64,000 bases of DNA from Hymenobacter mucosus (GTDB lineage Bacteria > Bacteroidota > Bacteroidia > Cytophagales > Hymenobacteraceae): contig NZ_FZNS01000001.1 of NCBI RefSeq assembly GCF_900188255.1, positions 434,001 to 498,000 on the forward strand. Direction: 5' to 3'. Shown here piece after piece: positions 51,337-60,373 of the stretch. Under the pieces are notes generated by a model. That model worked only from the letters and a program-made list of their open reading frames with translations, ran no database searches and was not told the DNA's origin. Numbering within the stretch: position 1 is the first letter of the stretch; each line of letters begins with the position of its first letter. Made by a program: the position numbers and the translations under genes.

Positions 51337-52634
51337 CGGGCGGCGGGCTTGGTTTGCAGCAGGCGGCTACCAATGGCGCAGTGCAAACACCGGCGTGGCG
51401 TGCAGTAGCCTTTATGCAGCGCCAGCAGCCCCTGCGAATCAGCAGCGGTGCGGTGGATGAAGCCTAACGTATCGTAGAGGTCGGTCACGTGGTTGTATTC
51501 GGCGGGTAGCTGATCTAGCAAAGCTACGGCAGCTTCCACCAATTCTGGGTTTCCTACGTGCTGGTAGTACGCCACTCGCAAGGGTACAACCACATTGGTG
51601 ATGAGCACATGTAGGCTAGTTCGGCCTAAAGCGGGCACCTTCCCGGCCTTACCAGGCCGGTAGTGAGTTTGCCAGTAAGCCGAAATAGGTGCGGCAAAAA
51701 ACTGTAGCAGAGCTGCTACATCGGTAGCAGTTAGCAGGGCGTCAAAGAGAGCAGGCCGCGCGTGCAGCAAGCCAGCTAATTGCGCGAGGCGCACCGTGGG
51801 GAAATTAGCAGGGCGCAACCGCAAGAAATTCCACTCGTGCGCAGCCAGAGCCGTGCCGGCTAGGTTGTACTTGTGGCGCAAAAACGCATACTCCTGGCTT
51901 AAGTCCCTGATATACAGGTCGTGCGCTATATCCTCGCCAGCACCTAAGAAGCCCGCTTGCCCAAATAATAGAGCTTCCAGTTGGCGGGGGTCGTGGCGGT
52001 GACGGCGCAGCACAGCTAGCGGCAGGGCTTTGGCAAGCCGGGCTAGTGGCTCCGTGTTTTTTTGAAACCCAAAGGCCGCTGCTACGACATGCCACGCCGT
52101 AGCTTCCCAATCTTGACCCAGTTGCTGATGCAAGCCTGTAATGACAGCCGCCTTATTTTCCATCCGTTCCAGTAGCGCCCGCCCAGTCATCATGGTACGC
52201 GTGAGGCTGGGCACTTGGCTGAGCAAGGACGCACACGGGAGCAACTCGGCAGCCGTGGGGGTAGTAAGCCGCTCGTAGGCGTGGAGCAAAGCCGGTGACA
52301 GGCGTGGGGCAAGCTCTAACGCCGGTACTACCGAGCCGTTAGTGCGCTGCACTTCCTGATCGGCTGTGTGCACTACGTGTAGCACTACTTGGTCGTATTT
52401 GGGGTCCTGCTGATGGTAGTGGCGGTACCAGTCAGATGCGCGCAGGTGTATCTCCACGGCCCCGTTCCACTCTACCTCACCTAGCTGTAGGCGGGCACCC
52501 AAGAAATCAGGCCCGGCATCGGGGTTGCGCATGCCAGGCCGCAGCACCGTAATGGGCTGTCCTTCCTGCGTGCATAGGTTAGCTTTTTCGAAATACTGAT
52601 GCTGCCAAACGTAGTGTAGAAAATCTTCTTTCAC
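51327..52634 (-). CDS. DUF2851 family protein
   Basis: A 435-residue protein started at GTG 52634. The family start MKEDFLHYVWQHQYFE, the DAGPDFLGARLQLGEVEWNG stretch and VEIHLRASDWYRHYHQQDPK with VVLHVVH are clear. DUF2851 resembles nuclease-like folds (the D, E and H pattern of GPDF..EWNG..E.H is consistent with a metal site), but the role is unknown. The C-terminus has a CTPRRCLHCAIG Cys motif that may bind metal. It overlaps the downstream membrane protein gene by 10 bases. Confidence 0.88.
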   Translation of the reverse strand: MKEDFLHYVWQHQYFEKANLCTQEGQPITVLRPGMRNPDAGPDFLGARLQLGEVEWNGAVEIHLRASDWYRHYHQQDPKYDQVVLHVVHTADQEVQRTNGSVVPALELAPRLSPALLHAYERLTTPTAAELLPCASLLSQVPSLTRTMMTGRALLERMENKAAVITGLHQQLGQDWEATAWHVVAAAFGFQKNTEPLARLAKALPLAVLRRHRHDPRQLEALLFGQAGFLGAGEDIAHDLYIRDLSQEYAFLRHKYNLAGTALAAHEWNFLRLRPANFPTVRLAQLAGLLHARPALFDALLTATDVAALLQFFAAPISAYWQTHYRPGKAGKVPALGRTSLHVLITNVVVPLRVAYYQHVGNPELVEAAVALLDQLPAEYNHVTDLYDTLGFIHRTAADSQGLLALHKGYCTPRRCLHCAIGSRLLQTKPAARCE

Positions 52635-52731
52635 GGGTATATAGTGCTAGTAAGTAGTCTTAAGCACGGAAGATAGTTTACTCCTCCATACAGATCAATA
52701 TGGCTACAGCACTACTCTACGACCAACGCAC

Positions 52732-52769
52732 ACCGGCCCGCCCCTGCATTGATGCAAGAGCGGGCCGGT
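52732..52769 (-). terminator. Hairpin after lolA
   Basis: ACCGGCCCGC and GCGGGCCGGT form a 10-base-pair stem and an inner TGCAT/ATGCA stem lengthens it. No T-run is present. Confidence 0.5.
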
Positions 52770-52793
52770 CAGAATGGCAGCACTGCTGGGCGT

Positions 52794-53438
52794 CTAGCGC
52801 AGGTCAATCACCTTAACGCCCTTGTACTTGTTTTTATCGAAGGTGAAGGTGGTAGCGTCAACCGGAGGGTTGGGTTGGAACTTGCTAATCTTATAGGTGT
52901 AGCGGTTACCGTTCTTCTTGAACATCTGCCAGCTTTTCACCGATTTATCAGCCTTACTTACTTTCAGGCGCACCTTATATACCGGGTTGGAGCGGTCTTC
53001 CGGGGAAAGCTCGATAACGTCTACCAGCTCTCCGCCTTCCTTGGCTTCCTGCACGTAAGAGTACTTATAGCCCTTTTTGTACAGGGTATAGATCTGGGAA
53101 GGAGAAATTTCCTGGTCTTCGGGCTCGTAGTCGGAAATGTTCACTTCATTTTCAGCCCGCATGTAAGTCCACAGAGTCTGGCCGTTGTTGATGACCTCCT
53201 GGCCACTCATCTTTAGGCGAAACTTCTGCCCACTCACCGTAATATCACCGCTCAAATTTTCCTTCACCTTAGCCGCATCGTTTTCGAGGGTTTGAGTAAA
53301 GGTAGCCTTGAAGGCCTTCAACGCCTGGTATTTGGCGCTCATCTGGTCCAGAATCTTACCGGCTTTCGGATCCTGCTGCGCCAAGGCAGCCGTCGAAACC
53401 GATACAGAAACGGCAAGCAGAGTGAGAAACTTTTTCAT
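52794..53438 (-). CDS. lolA: LolA-like outer membrane lipoprotein carrier
   Basis: A 214-residue periplasmic protein started at ATG 53438, with signal peptide MKKFLTLLAVSVSVSTAALA. The LolA fold shows FKATFTQTLENDAAKVKENL, GQKFRLKMSGQEVINNGQTL and WTYMRAENEVNISDYEPEDQ, and the last strand TFTFDKNKYKGVKVIDLR. LolA carries lipoproteins from LolCDE to the outer membrane. It lies downstream of ftsK on the same strand, as in many genomes. Confidence 0.92.
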   Translation of the reverse strand: MKKFLTLLAVSVSVSTAALAQQDPKAGKILDQMSAKYQALKAFKATFTQTLENDAAKVKENLSGDITVSGQKFRLKMSGQEVINNGQTLWTYMRAENEVNISDYEPEDQEISPSQIYTLYKKGYKYSYVQEAKEGGELVDVIELSPEDRSNPVYKVRLKVSKADKSVKSWQMFKKNGNRYTYKISKFQPNPPVDATTFTFDKNKYKGVKVIDLR

Positions 53439-53549
53439 TAGGTAGTAGAGAGGTGTGTTGGAGTAGTACTCAGTGAGACGCGCAAAGCGCAACTTTGTTT
53501 AAACAATTGCCAGCGAAATTATGTCCCGCTTGGCTGGTACTACTTGCTG

Positions 53550-56500
53550 CTATTTAGGCAAGCTATTCAACAACTGTTCCAAACTATATTCGTCAGGAAT
53601 CAAAACCTCCCGGGCCTTGCTTCCTTCGAATGGCCCTACGATACCAGCGTGTTCTAGTTGGTCGATGAGGCGGCCCGCACGGTTGTAGCCCAATTTAAGA
53701 CGGCGCTGCAGCAGCGAGGTGCTACCCTGCTGGTGCGTAACGATGACGCGGGCGGCTTCCTCAAACATAGCGTCGCGCTGGCTGGGGTCCATATCTTCGG
53801 CGTCGCCGTTGCCACCGCCACTTTCGCCTACTACTTCGGGTAGCTGGTAAGCGTCGGGGTACCCTTGCTGCTCTCCTACGAAGTCACACAAGCTGTCTAC
53901 CTCCGGCGTGTCAATGAAGGCACACTGCACCCGAATAATATCGGAGCCCTGGGAAATCAGCATGTCGCCCTGCCCTACTAGCTGGTCGGCCCCGCCGGCA
54001 TCCAGGATGGTCCGGGAATCGATTTTGCTGGTTACTTTAAAGGAAATTCGGCAGGGGAAGTTGGCCTTGATAATACCCGTAATAACGTTTACGGAGGGGC
54101 GCTGCGTGGCAACAATGAGGTGAATACCGATGGCACGAGCCAACTGAGCCAGGCGTGCAATAGGCGTTTCGACTTCCTTACCAGCCGTCATCATCAAATC
54201 GGCCAGCTCGTCAATCACTAGTACAATGAAAGGCATGTAACGGTGCCCCTTTTTGGGGTTGAGGCGGCGCTCCACAAATTTGCGGTTGTACTCCTTAAGG
54301 TTGCGGCAGCCAGCGTCTTTCAGCAAATCGTAGCGCCGGTCCATCTCCATGCATAAGGAGTTGAGCGTGTTCACTACCTTCTTGGTATCAGTAATGATGG
54401 GCTCGTCGGAGTCGGGGAGTTTGGCGAGGAAGTGACGCTCAATTTTATTGAAGATGCTTAGTTCCACCTTCTTAGGATCGACAAGCACAAACTTGAGCTG
54501 GGAAGGATGGCGCTTGTAGAGCAGAGAAGCCAGAATCACGTTCAGCCCTACCGATTTACCTTGGCCCGTAGCACCGGCCATCAGCAAGTGGGGCATTTTG
54601 GCCAAGTCGACCACGAACACCTCGTTGGTAATGGTGCGGCCAAAGGCAATGGGCAAGTCCATTTCGGTGTGCACAAACTTGTCGGTATTGAATACCGAGC
54701 GGATGCTCACCATTTCTTTTTTCGTGTTTGGCACCTCAATACCAATGGTACCCTTGCCCGGAATAGGCGCAATAATACGGATACCGAGTGCGGCAAGGCT
54801 TAGGGCAATGTCATCTTCCAGGCTCTTGATCTTGGAGATGCGCACCCCAGCATCGGGCACAATCTCGTAGAGCGTGACGGTAGGGCCGATGGTAGCCTTG
54901 ATGCTGGCGATGTTGATGCCATAATGGCCCAGCGTTTCTACAATCCGGTCCTTATTGGCCTCTAGTTCCTCCTTGGTTACCTGCGCCTTGGCAGGACCAT
55001 AGTCGTTTAGTAGGTCAAGGGTAGGATACTGGTAGCGGGGCAGGTCGAGGGTAGGGTCGTACTCGCCGGTTGGCATGGCCTCCGCATCTTCATCCTCCTG
55101 TGCAATGACGGCCATATCTGCCCCAGCTGCGGGGTCCAGTTCGTGGGCTGTGGCCTCGGGCGCCGTGGCATCTTCTACCTCAAACGACAAGCCGGATGCT
55201 ACCGACGGAGCTGCGGGCACAACGGGTGCTACCGGTGCTTTTGCTACTGGTAAGGGAGTGGCATCATCCACCAAGTCAGCCATGGACAAAGGCGTGGGTA
55301 CGCGAGCCGGCACTGGGGGAGCAACCTCCAGGGCAGGTGCTTCCACGGAGAAGCTGGGTCCGCTGGCTGGCACCCCAGCAGTAGTGGCCGGAGCTACCGC
55401 ACCTGCTAGGGCGGCCCCGGCGGCAGGAGCTACGCTCAGCGGCACTGTGGCCGCTGCCAAGCCCCCAGCACCAACCGCAGCGGCGGCAGATGCCGTAGCC
55501 GCTACCGGCGCTGCAACACTAAATGCTGGACTAGGTGAGGCAACCGGGCCAGTGCGCTGGGGCTGTGGCAAGTCTTCCTGGGCTGGTTCTTCCGCTACGG
55601 CAGGGCGAGCGGCTAGAGGCCCCACCCGCTTGAGCGTGATGCCCAGCGAATCATCTTTCTCTTTTACTTCCTCCTCTTCAAAAGAAGGCACAGGACGAGC
55701 TACGCGGTTGGCCGCGGCCGTGGAAGCACCGAAAGCCGGAGCCGGAGTCACTTCCTCTTCGTCGTCATCCTCTTCTCCCGCGCTGCGGCGCAGGTTCAGG
55801 TTGAGGCTGGTAACGTTGAAGAAGAACACCACAAAGGAGATAAGCAGGAAGGCCAGCAGCAGCACGGTTCCCCACCCAATGAGACTATTGAGCAACGAAG
55901 CCGTTTCGTAGCCAATACCACCGCACAGGAAATCGAGGCTGTGGGCCAAGGCGGGGTCAGCATCGGGGCTTTGGATAGTGAGCACCACGTAGCCGAGCAA
56001 TACGCTCAGCCAGATCATAGTGAACAGGCTTAGACTCAGCACATACGAAAAGGACACGCCCGCTCGTCGGAAGACAATCTTGTAGCCTAGGAAGAACACA
56101 ATGGGAATAACGGCGAAGGCTGCCACCCCAAATCCTTTGTAGATGAGGGTTTGAGCCAGCATGGCGCCAAGTAGGCCCAGCCAGTTGCCAGTTTCTTGCC
56201 CAGATTCTCTTACTGGCGTACTCCCCACGGTTTCTACCACGCTTTGGTCAGCATGGCCCGTGAAGAGGAATGACAGGAAGGCAATGGTCAGGTAGATGGA
56301 CCCAATCAGGAAGAAGAAGCCGAGGAAGAGTTGGAACCGTCGGTCGCGCAGAAAGCTAAACAACCCGCCCAGCTGAAACTGGGGAAGTTGCAGGGGCTTG
56401 CGGGGCGCTTTGGGCACCGGGGCAGCCTTTGCTTCATTACGACGAGGTTCGCGCGCGGGGGCCTCCGCCGGACGGGGCTGGTTACGCACCGGGCGCGGTT

Positions 56501-56570
56501 CTGTGGGCCGGGGCTCGTTGGAGCGGCCGGGAGCCGTGTTGGGTTGTTGCTTGTAGGTATTTTTAGCCAT
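53550..56570 (-). CDS. ftsK: DNA translocase FtsK
   Basis: A 1006-residue protein started at ATG 56570. The N-terminus is basic and Pro/Arg-rich, followed by four membrane helices (about 75-260). A long Ala/Pro/Val linker (about 270-490) leads to the alpha/beta motor with Walker A MAGATGQGKSVGLN (about 665) and Walker B VLVIDELADLMM. The C-terminal gamma winged-helix domain is QQGSTSLLQRRLKLGYNRAG. FtsK pumps DNA at the septum and activates XerCD at dif. xerD lies about 2 kb away and lolA follows. Confidence 0.96.
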   Translation of the reverse strand: MAKNTYKQQPNTAPGRSNEPRPTEPRPVRNQPRPAEAPAREPRRNEAKAAPVPKAPRKPLQLPQFQLGGLFSFLRDRRFQLFLGFFFLIGSIYLTIAFLSFLFTGHADQSVVETVGSTPVRESGQETGNWLGLLGAMLAQTLIYKGFGVAAFAVIPIVFFLGYKIVFRRAGVSFSYVLSLSLFTMIWLSVLLGYVVLTIQSPDADPALAHSLDFLCGGIGYETASLLNSLIGWGTVLLLAFLLISFVVFFFNVTSLNLNLRRSAGEEDDDEEEVTPAPAFGASTAAANRVARPVPSFEEEEVKEKDDSLGITLKRVGPLAARPAVAEEPAQEDLPQPQRTGPVASPSPAFSVAAPVAATASAAAAVGAGGLAAATVPLSVAPAAGAALAGAVAPATTAGVPASGPSFSVEAPALEVAPPVPARVPTPLSMADLVDDATPLPVAKAPVAPVVPAAPSVASGLSFEVEDATAPEATAHELDPAAGADMAVIAQEDEDAEAMPTGEYDPTLDLPRYQYPTLDLLNDYGPAKAQVTKEELEANKDRIVETLGHYGINIASIKATIGPTVTLYEIVPDAGVRISKIKSLEDDIALSLAALGIRIIAPIPGKGTIGIEVPNTKKEMVSIRSVFNTDKFVHTEMDLPIAFGRTITNEVFVVDLAKMPHLLMAGATGQGKSVGLNVILASLLYKRHPSQLKFVLVDPKKVELSIFNKIERHFLAKLPDSDEPIITDTKKVVNTLNSLCMEMDRRYDLLKDAGCRNLKEYNRKFVERRLNPKKGHRYMPFIVLVIDELADLMMTAGKEVETPIARLAQLARAIGIHLIVATQRPSVNVITGIIKANFPCRISFKVTSKIDSRTILDAGGADQLVGQGDMLISQGSDIIRVQCAFIDTPEVDSLCDFVGEQQGYPDAYQLPEVVGESGGGNGDAEDMDPSQRDAMFEEAARVIVTHQQGSTSLLQRRLKLGYNRAGRLIDQLEHAGIVGPFEGSKAREVLIPDEYSLEQLLNSLPK

Positions 56571-56588
56571 TCTCACGCACCAAAGCAC

Positions 56589-56596
56589 CAAATCTA
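56589..56596 (-). promoter_or_regulatory. -7 element TAGATTTG before ftsK (minus strand)
   Basis: CAAATCTA on the plus strand, 18 bases before the ftsK start codon, leaving a leader of about 12 bases. Confidence 0.5.
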
Positions 56597-56711
56597 GACA
56601 ATTATGTGATGTGCTGATGGGATGATGTGCTAACGTGGTGATTTAGTGAATTGGTACGAATGTGCACTATCAGCTTGTAGCATTGCATTCGACCTATACT
56701 CACCCCCTCCC

Positions 56712-58442
56712 CTATTGCACCTCGTAGACCCATATATGCCAGTAGGCACCCGCCATGGCATAGTCCCCGGCCAGCCGCAGACCACTCCGGGCTGGGGTAG
56801 CAAGCCGGGCAGCCGAAAGCACGTAGCGCCCACCCAGCTTCCGGAAAGCAGCGGCGTTGAACCGCCACTCCCGAATGATGCGCATGGGTACGGCTCCTAC
56901 CCGGAAGTTCTTACCTAACTCTGCAGAAAACAAGTAGCATCGATTGCCCCACGCATCAAAGTAGGTAGCAAGGGTGGGGCTTCGAGCCAACTCATCGGCA
57001 ATAAGGGGACGGAACTGGCGCTTATAGGTCAGGGGGTAGTTGTTAAGGTACGCGTCTAGTGTGTAGAACCCATTGAGGGAAGCCACCGCCGGCGGTAGGC
57101 CCAAGCTAGCCACCCGATACTGCGCTGGCTCCAACCCAGTACGCGCCTTGACATCGGCTTGAATGCGTTGGAATAGTGCGGGCGCTATGTAGGCCGCATA
57201 AGAAGGCTCATTGGCGGGCGCACGGCCCGCCAGGTATCGCAGATTGATAACCCATTCGGTGTTCATAGCCAGCCCGATTAGCAGCTGTAAGCCTACTACA
57301 GACCACCGCGCGGCAGCGGACGGTAGGTGGCGTAAACTCAGCACCAGCACAACAAACCAGAGTAAGGGTGTCAGAAAGTGAAACCGGGAAAGGTTGAACG
57401 TACGCAGCAAAGGAAGCTGCTTCTGCACCGCTCCCATTAGCTGAGGGTAAAAGCCACAGAACACGGCCGTCAGGCCTAGCACTACTAGAAGGAAGCTTAG
57501 TTCTCTAACCAGGGGGTAACGACGAGGCGACGGCGTGACCCATACTGCTAGGCCAGCTGCCAGCACTGGCGCGGCCCGCAGGAAAAGGCCAGCGTGGTAC
57601 TGGCCCAGCAAAAAGTAGCGGGCACTAGCCAGAATTCCTGCCCCTACCCCTCCGGGAGTTAGCCGGGCGTAGTCGAACTCTACTCGGTGAGGTACAAATT
57701 GCCGCTCTATCAGCAGAGAGTAAAGCAGAGGGTATTCCACTACGGCATACAGGAGCGCCATGCTCGCAAGCCCAGCCACAGCCCGCCACGCCACGCGGCC
57801 ACTCCGAACCGCATCGATACCTAGCACTGCTGCGCCACCCAGCAGCACAAAAGCCCCCGCTAACACCAGATTCGACCAGAGGGGAAAGAGCACCAGAGGC
57901 AGCAAGTGCAGCCAACTTGCGCCGGGCCGCCGCAACTGCAGCAGTGCCAGCAGCACCCACGGCTGCCCTAGCACGGATATTCCGTACATGGAATACAGGG
58001 GTAGTATAGCCCAGGCTAAGGCGAGAAGTGCTGCTAGCCCCCGTTGTGCTGGTTTCGGCAGGCCATATTGCCGCACTAGCCTGTACATTCCTAGCAGCGC
58101 TACCAACCGCACCAAGAGCTGATTGAGCAGGTAAGCGGTCAGCGGCTCGAAGCTGTTAAACAACAAAACCGTGAGGCTTAAGCCGGGCCGTAGCGCATTG
58201 CGAGGCACCCCGTTCATCAAGGCCGGCACTACCGTGGACGCGTGGTAGTCGAGGGCCGTACCCGAACGGGTGAGCAACCAGGGCAACACTACTTCCGTGT
58301 CTAAGTTATCGTCGAGAGTGACGTAGCTAGCGGAGCCAAGCCAGAGGTAAGGAGCGTGAAAAAGCAATACGGCCACCACTGCCCATAGCAGAGGCAACAC
58401 CCGGCGGCGCACTGGCACAGGGCGCTCTATAACATCAGGCAT
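56712..58442 (-). CDS. DUF6044 family membrane protein
   Basis: A 576-residue protein with about twelve membrane helices. ATG 58442 is preferred over the TTG one codon earlier. Typical of DUF6044 (YkoS-like) are the early loop ASYVTLDDNLDTEVVLPWLL, LPLYSMYGISVLGQPWVLLA and the large C-terminal soluble part after LRYLAGRAP. The first outer loop with an Asp pair is like GT-C glycosyltransferases, so a role in envelope sugar transfer is possible but not shown. Confidence 0.8.
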   Translation of the reverse strand: MPDVIERPVPVRRRVLPLLWAVVAVLLFHAPYLWLGSASYVTLDDNLDTEVVLPWLLTRSGTALDYHASTVVPALMNGVPRNALRPGLSLTVLLFNSFEPLTAYLLNQLLVRLVALLGMYRLVRQYGLPKPAQRGLAALLALAWAILPLYSMYGISVLGQPWVLLALLQLRRPGASWLHLLPLVLFPLWSNLVLAGAFVLLGGAAVLGIDAVRSGRVAWRAVAGLASMALLYAVVEYPLLYSLLIERQFVPHRVEFDYARLTPGGVGAGILASARYFLLGQYHAGLFLRAAPVLAAGLAVWVTPSPRRYPLVRELSFLLVVLGLTAVFCGFYPQLMGAVQKQLPLLRTFNLSRFHFLTPLLWFVVLVLSLRHLPSAAARWSVVGLQLLIGLAMNTEWVINLRYLAGRAPANEPSYAAYIAPALFQRIQADVKARTGLEPAQYRVASLGLPPAVASLNGFYTLDAYLNNYPLTYKRQFRPLIADELARSPTLATYFDAWGNRCYLFSAELGKNFRVGAVPMRIIREWRFNAAAFRKLGGRYVLSAARLATPARSGLRLAGDYAMAGAYWHIWVYEVQ

Positions 58443-58564
58443 CAATGAAACGCAGCATAAGGAAGCGCAAAGGTAGGTAGTAGCACCGCCGGGTTACTAG
58501 CCTGCCCTGGACGACAGGACGAGTACTCCAGCAGTGTAAGGCGCGCCCACGCCTGCTTTGGGCG

Positions 58565-59467
58565 TTAGCTGCGCGGGTGAAACTCCGTAATCACCTGTCG
58601 TAGGTAGTCCCGGTCGAGGTGGGTGTAGATTTCCGTGGTCGTGATGCTTTCGTGGCCCAGCATTTCCTGCACGGCCCGCAAGTCAGCACCTCCTTCTATC
58701 AGGTGGGTAGCAAAGCTGTGCCGAAATGTGTGCGGGCTGATGGTCTTGCGGATGCCTGCCCGGTCGGCGGCGGCCTTGATGATGTGAAACACCATCACGC
58801 GGGATAACTTGGTACCCCGCTTGTTTAAAAACACGATGTCTTCGTGCCCTGGCTTAATATCGAGGTGAGCCCGTATGCCTTGCAGGTAAAACCCAAGGTG
58901 CTTGAGGGCGTCGCGACCAATGGGCACGAGGCGTTCCTTGTTGCCTTTACCCGTTACACGCACAAAGCCCTGGTCGGCGTACAAATTAGAGAGGCGCAGT
59001 TCCGTTAGTTCACTCACGCGCAGGCCGGAGCTATACAGCACCTCCAGGATGGCTCGATTGCGCGTGCCCTCGGGCGTGCTTAGGTCAATAGCACTTAGTA
59101 GCTGCTCTATTTCGGGGTAGCTGAGCGTATCAGGAAGCTTGCGGCCGGTTTTGGGCGTTTCTAGCGTATCGGTAGGGTCCAGCGTGAGCAGGTCCTCCAT
59201 GATGAGGTAGTTGTAGAAGGCTTTGATACCTGAGAGCGTGCGCGCCTGCGAGGTGGCCGTCATGCCCAGCCCACCAAGCCACGAGAGAAAGTCGCGCAGG
59301 ATGCGGGTCGTGACTTGTTGGGGGGAGGCCGGCAGCTTTTCCAGCTCTAGGTACTGGCGCAGCTTCTGCACGTCGCGCACATAGGCCTCCACGGAGTTAG
59401 CGGAAAGAGACTTTTCGAGCTGCAAGTACCCCTCGAACTGTTTGATGCTGATAGACCAGGTAGACAT
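58565..59467 (-). CDS. xerD: Tyrosine recombinase XerD
   Basis: A 300-residue recombinase. The N-terminal SAM-like domain (FEGYLQLEKSLSANSVEAYV) precedes the catalytic domain with Arg in YSSGLRVSELTEL (about 148), Lys in VTGKGNKERLVPIG, HTFRHSFATHL, the second His in MLGHESITTTEIY and Tyr in EIYTHLD (about 281). It resolves chromosome dimers at dif with XerC and FtsK. A -7 box lies 5 bases before the start codon, which would give a leaderless mRNA. Confidence 0.95.
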   Translation of the reverse strand: MSTWSISIKQFEGYLQLEKSLSANSVEAYVRDVQKLRQYLELEKLPASPQQVTTRILRDFLSWLGGLGMTATSQARTLSGIKAFYNYLIMEDLLTLDPTDTLETPKTGRKLPDTLSYPEIEQLLSAIDLSTPEGTRNRAILEVLYSSGLRVSELTELRLSNLYADQGFVRVTGKGNKERLVPIGRDALKHLGFYLQGIRAHLDIKPGHEDIVFLNKRGTKLSRVMVFHIIKAAADRAGIRKTISPHTFRHSFATHLIEGGADLRAVQEMLGHESITTTEIYTHLDRDYLRQVITEFHPRS

Positions 59468-59472
59468 GCGGG

Positions 59473-59480
59473 CAAAGATA
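59473..59480 (-). promoter_or_regulatory. -7 element TATCTTTG at the xerD start (minus strand)
   Basis: CAAAGATA on the plus strand, ending 5 bases before the xerD start codon. Transcription would begin at or very near the first codon. Confidence 0.5.
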
Positions 59481-59699
59481 GCCGTACTACTCCCCCTTCA
59501 AGCCGTATTGGGCTTTTCGTTCTGCTACCGGTACGTGCTCGTTGGCCATTGCGCCTGCGGAAAGCAGCCGAACTAGCGGATAGCTGGTTTTTTAGCCAGG
59601 CCGCCAGCGGCTTACGTCATTTGTTCACCATTTTGTCAGAACAATACCTAGTATTGGTCTTTTTAGCTAGTACATCTCTCCGCGCTCTTCTTTGTTCTC

Positions 59700-60146
59700 A
59701 TGCAAATCCTCCTCCTCAACGGCCCCAATCTGAATTTGCTGGGCCGCCGCGAACCAGGCATCTACGGCACGCGTTCCTTTGACGACTACCTGCCCGAATT
59801 GCGGGAAGCTTTTCCGCAGTTTGAGCTAGCCTACTTTCAAAGTAACCACGAGGGCGAGCTGATTGACAAACTGCACGAAGTGGGCTTCACCTACCATGGC
59901 ATTGTGCTGAATGCCGGCGGCTACACGCACACCAGCGTAGCCCTTGCCGATGCCATAGTCGCAATTAGCTCACCGGTAGTAGAAGTTCATCTGAGCAACC
60001 TGCATGCCCGCGAGGAGTTCCGCCAGAAAAGCCTCGTTGGCCGCAACTGTGTGGGTAGCATCAGCGGCTTCAAGCTCGACAGCTACAAGCTAGCGCTCCA
60101 TTACTTCGACGGCTTGCGCCCGCGGCGGGTGGGGTTCAAGGTGTAA
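59700..60146 (+). CDS. aroQ: 3-dehydroquinate dehydratase, type II
   Basis: A 148-residue enzyme with NGPNLNLLGRREPGIYG (catalytic Arg and Tyr), LNAGGYTHTSVALADA, EVHLSNLHAREEFRQKS and the final SYKLALHYF. It dehydrates 3-dehydroquinate in the shikimate pathway. Length and motifs are standard. It is divergent from xerD and followed by the SerC-like aminotransferase. Confidence 0.96.
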   Translation: MQILLLNGPNLNLLGRREPGIYGTRSFDDYLPELREAFPQFELAYFQSNHEGELIDKLHEVGFTYHGIVLNAGGYTHTSVALADAIVAISSPVVEVHLSNLHAREEFRQKSLVGRNCVGSISGFKLDSYKLALHYFDGLRPRRVGFKV

Positions 60147-60335
60147 CGCACTGCCATGGCACCTGTGCCTGTGGCAGTGCCGGCTACCGTGCTCCAAACG
60201 GCTTAGAGCAACAGCAGCAGTTTCTAAGACGGAAACCGTGGTGTTCAGCGTTAGGGGGTAGCTAGCGCTGCACCGCTGAGTATTCTTTCATGTCACTTTC
60301 TTGCAGTAGCGCCGCTGCCCCTGCGGCTAGCGTCC

Positions 60336-60343
60336 TACCTTTG
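60336..60343 (+). promoter_or_regulatory. -7 element TACCTTTG before the SerC-like gene
   Basis: Exact match, 31 bases before ATG 60374. Leader of about 26 bases. Confidence 0.55.
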
Positions 60344-60373
60344 TGCTTCCATTTCCTGTAGCCTTCTCTTTCT

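Noticed and set aside
55075..55911. 278-codon plus-strand frame rich in Ala/Ser/Gly
   Set aside because: Antisense to the Ala/Pro linker and membrane part of ftsK; low complexity mirrors the linker codons.
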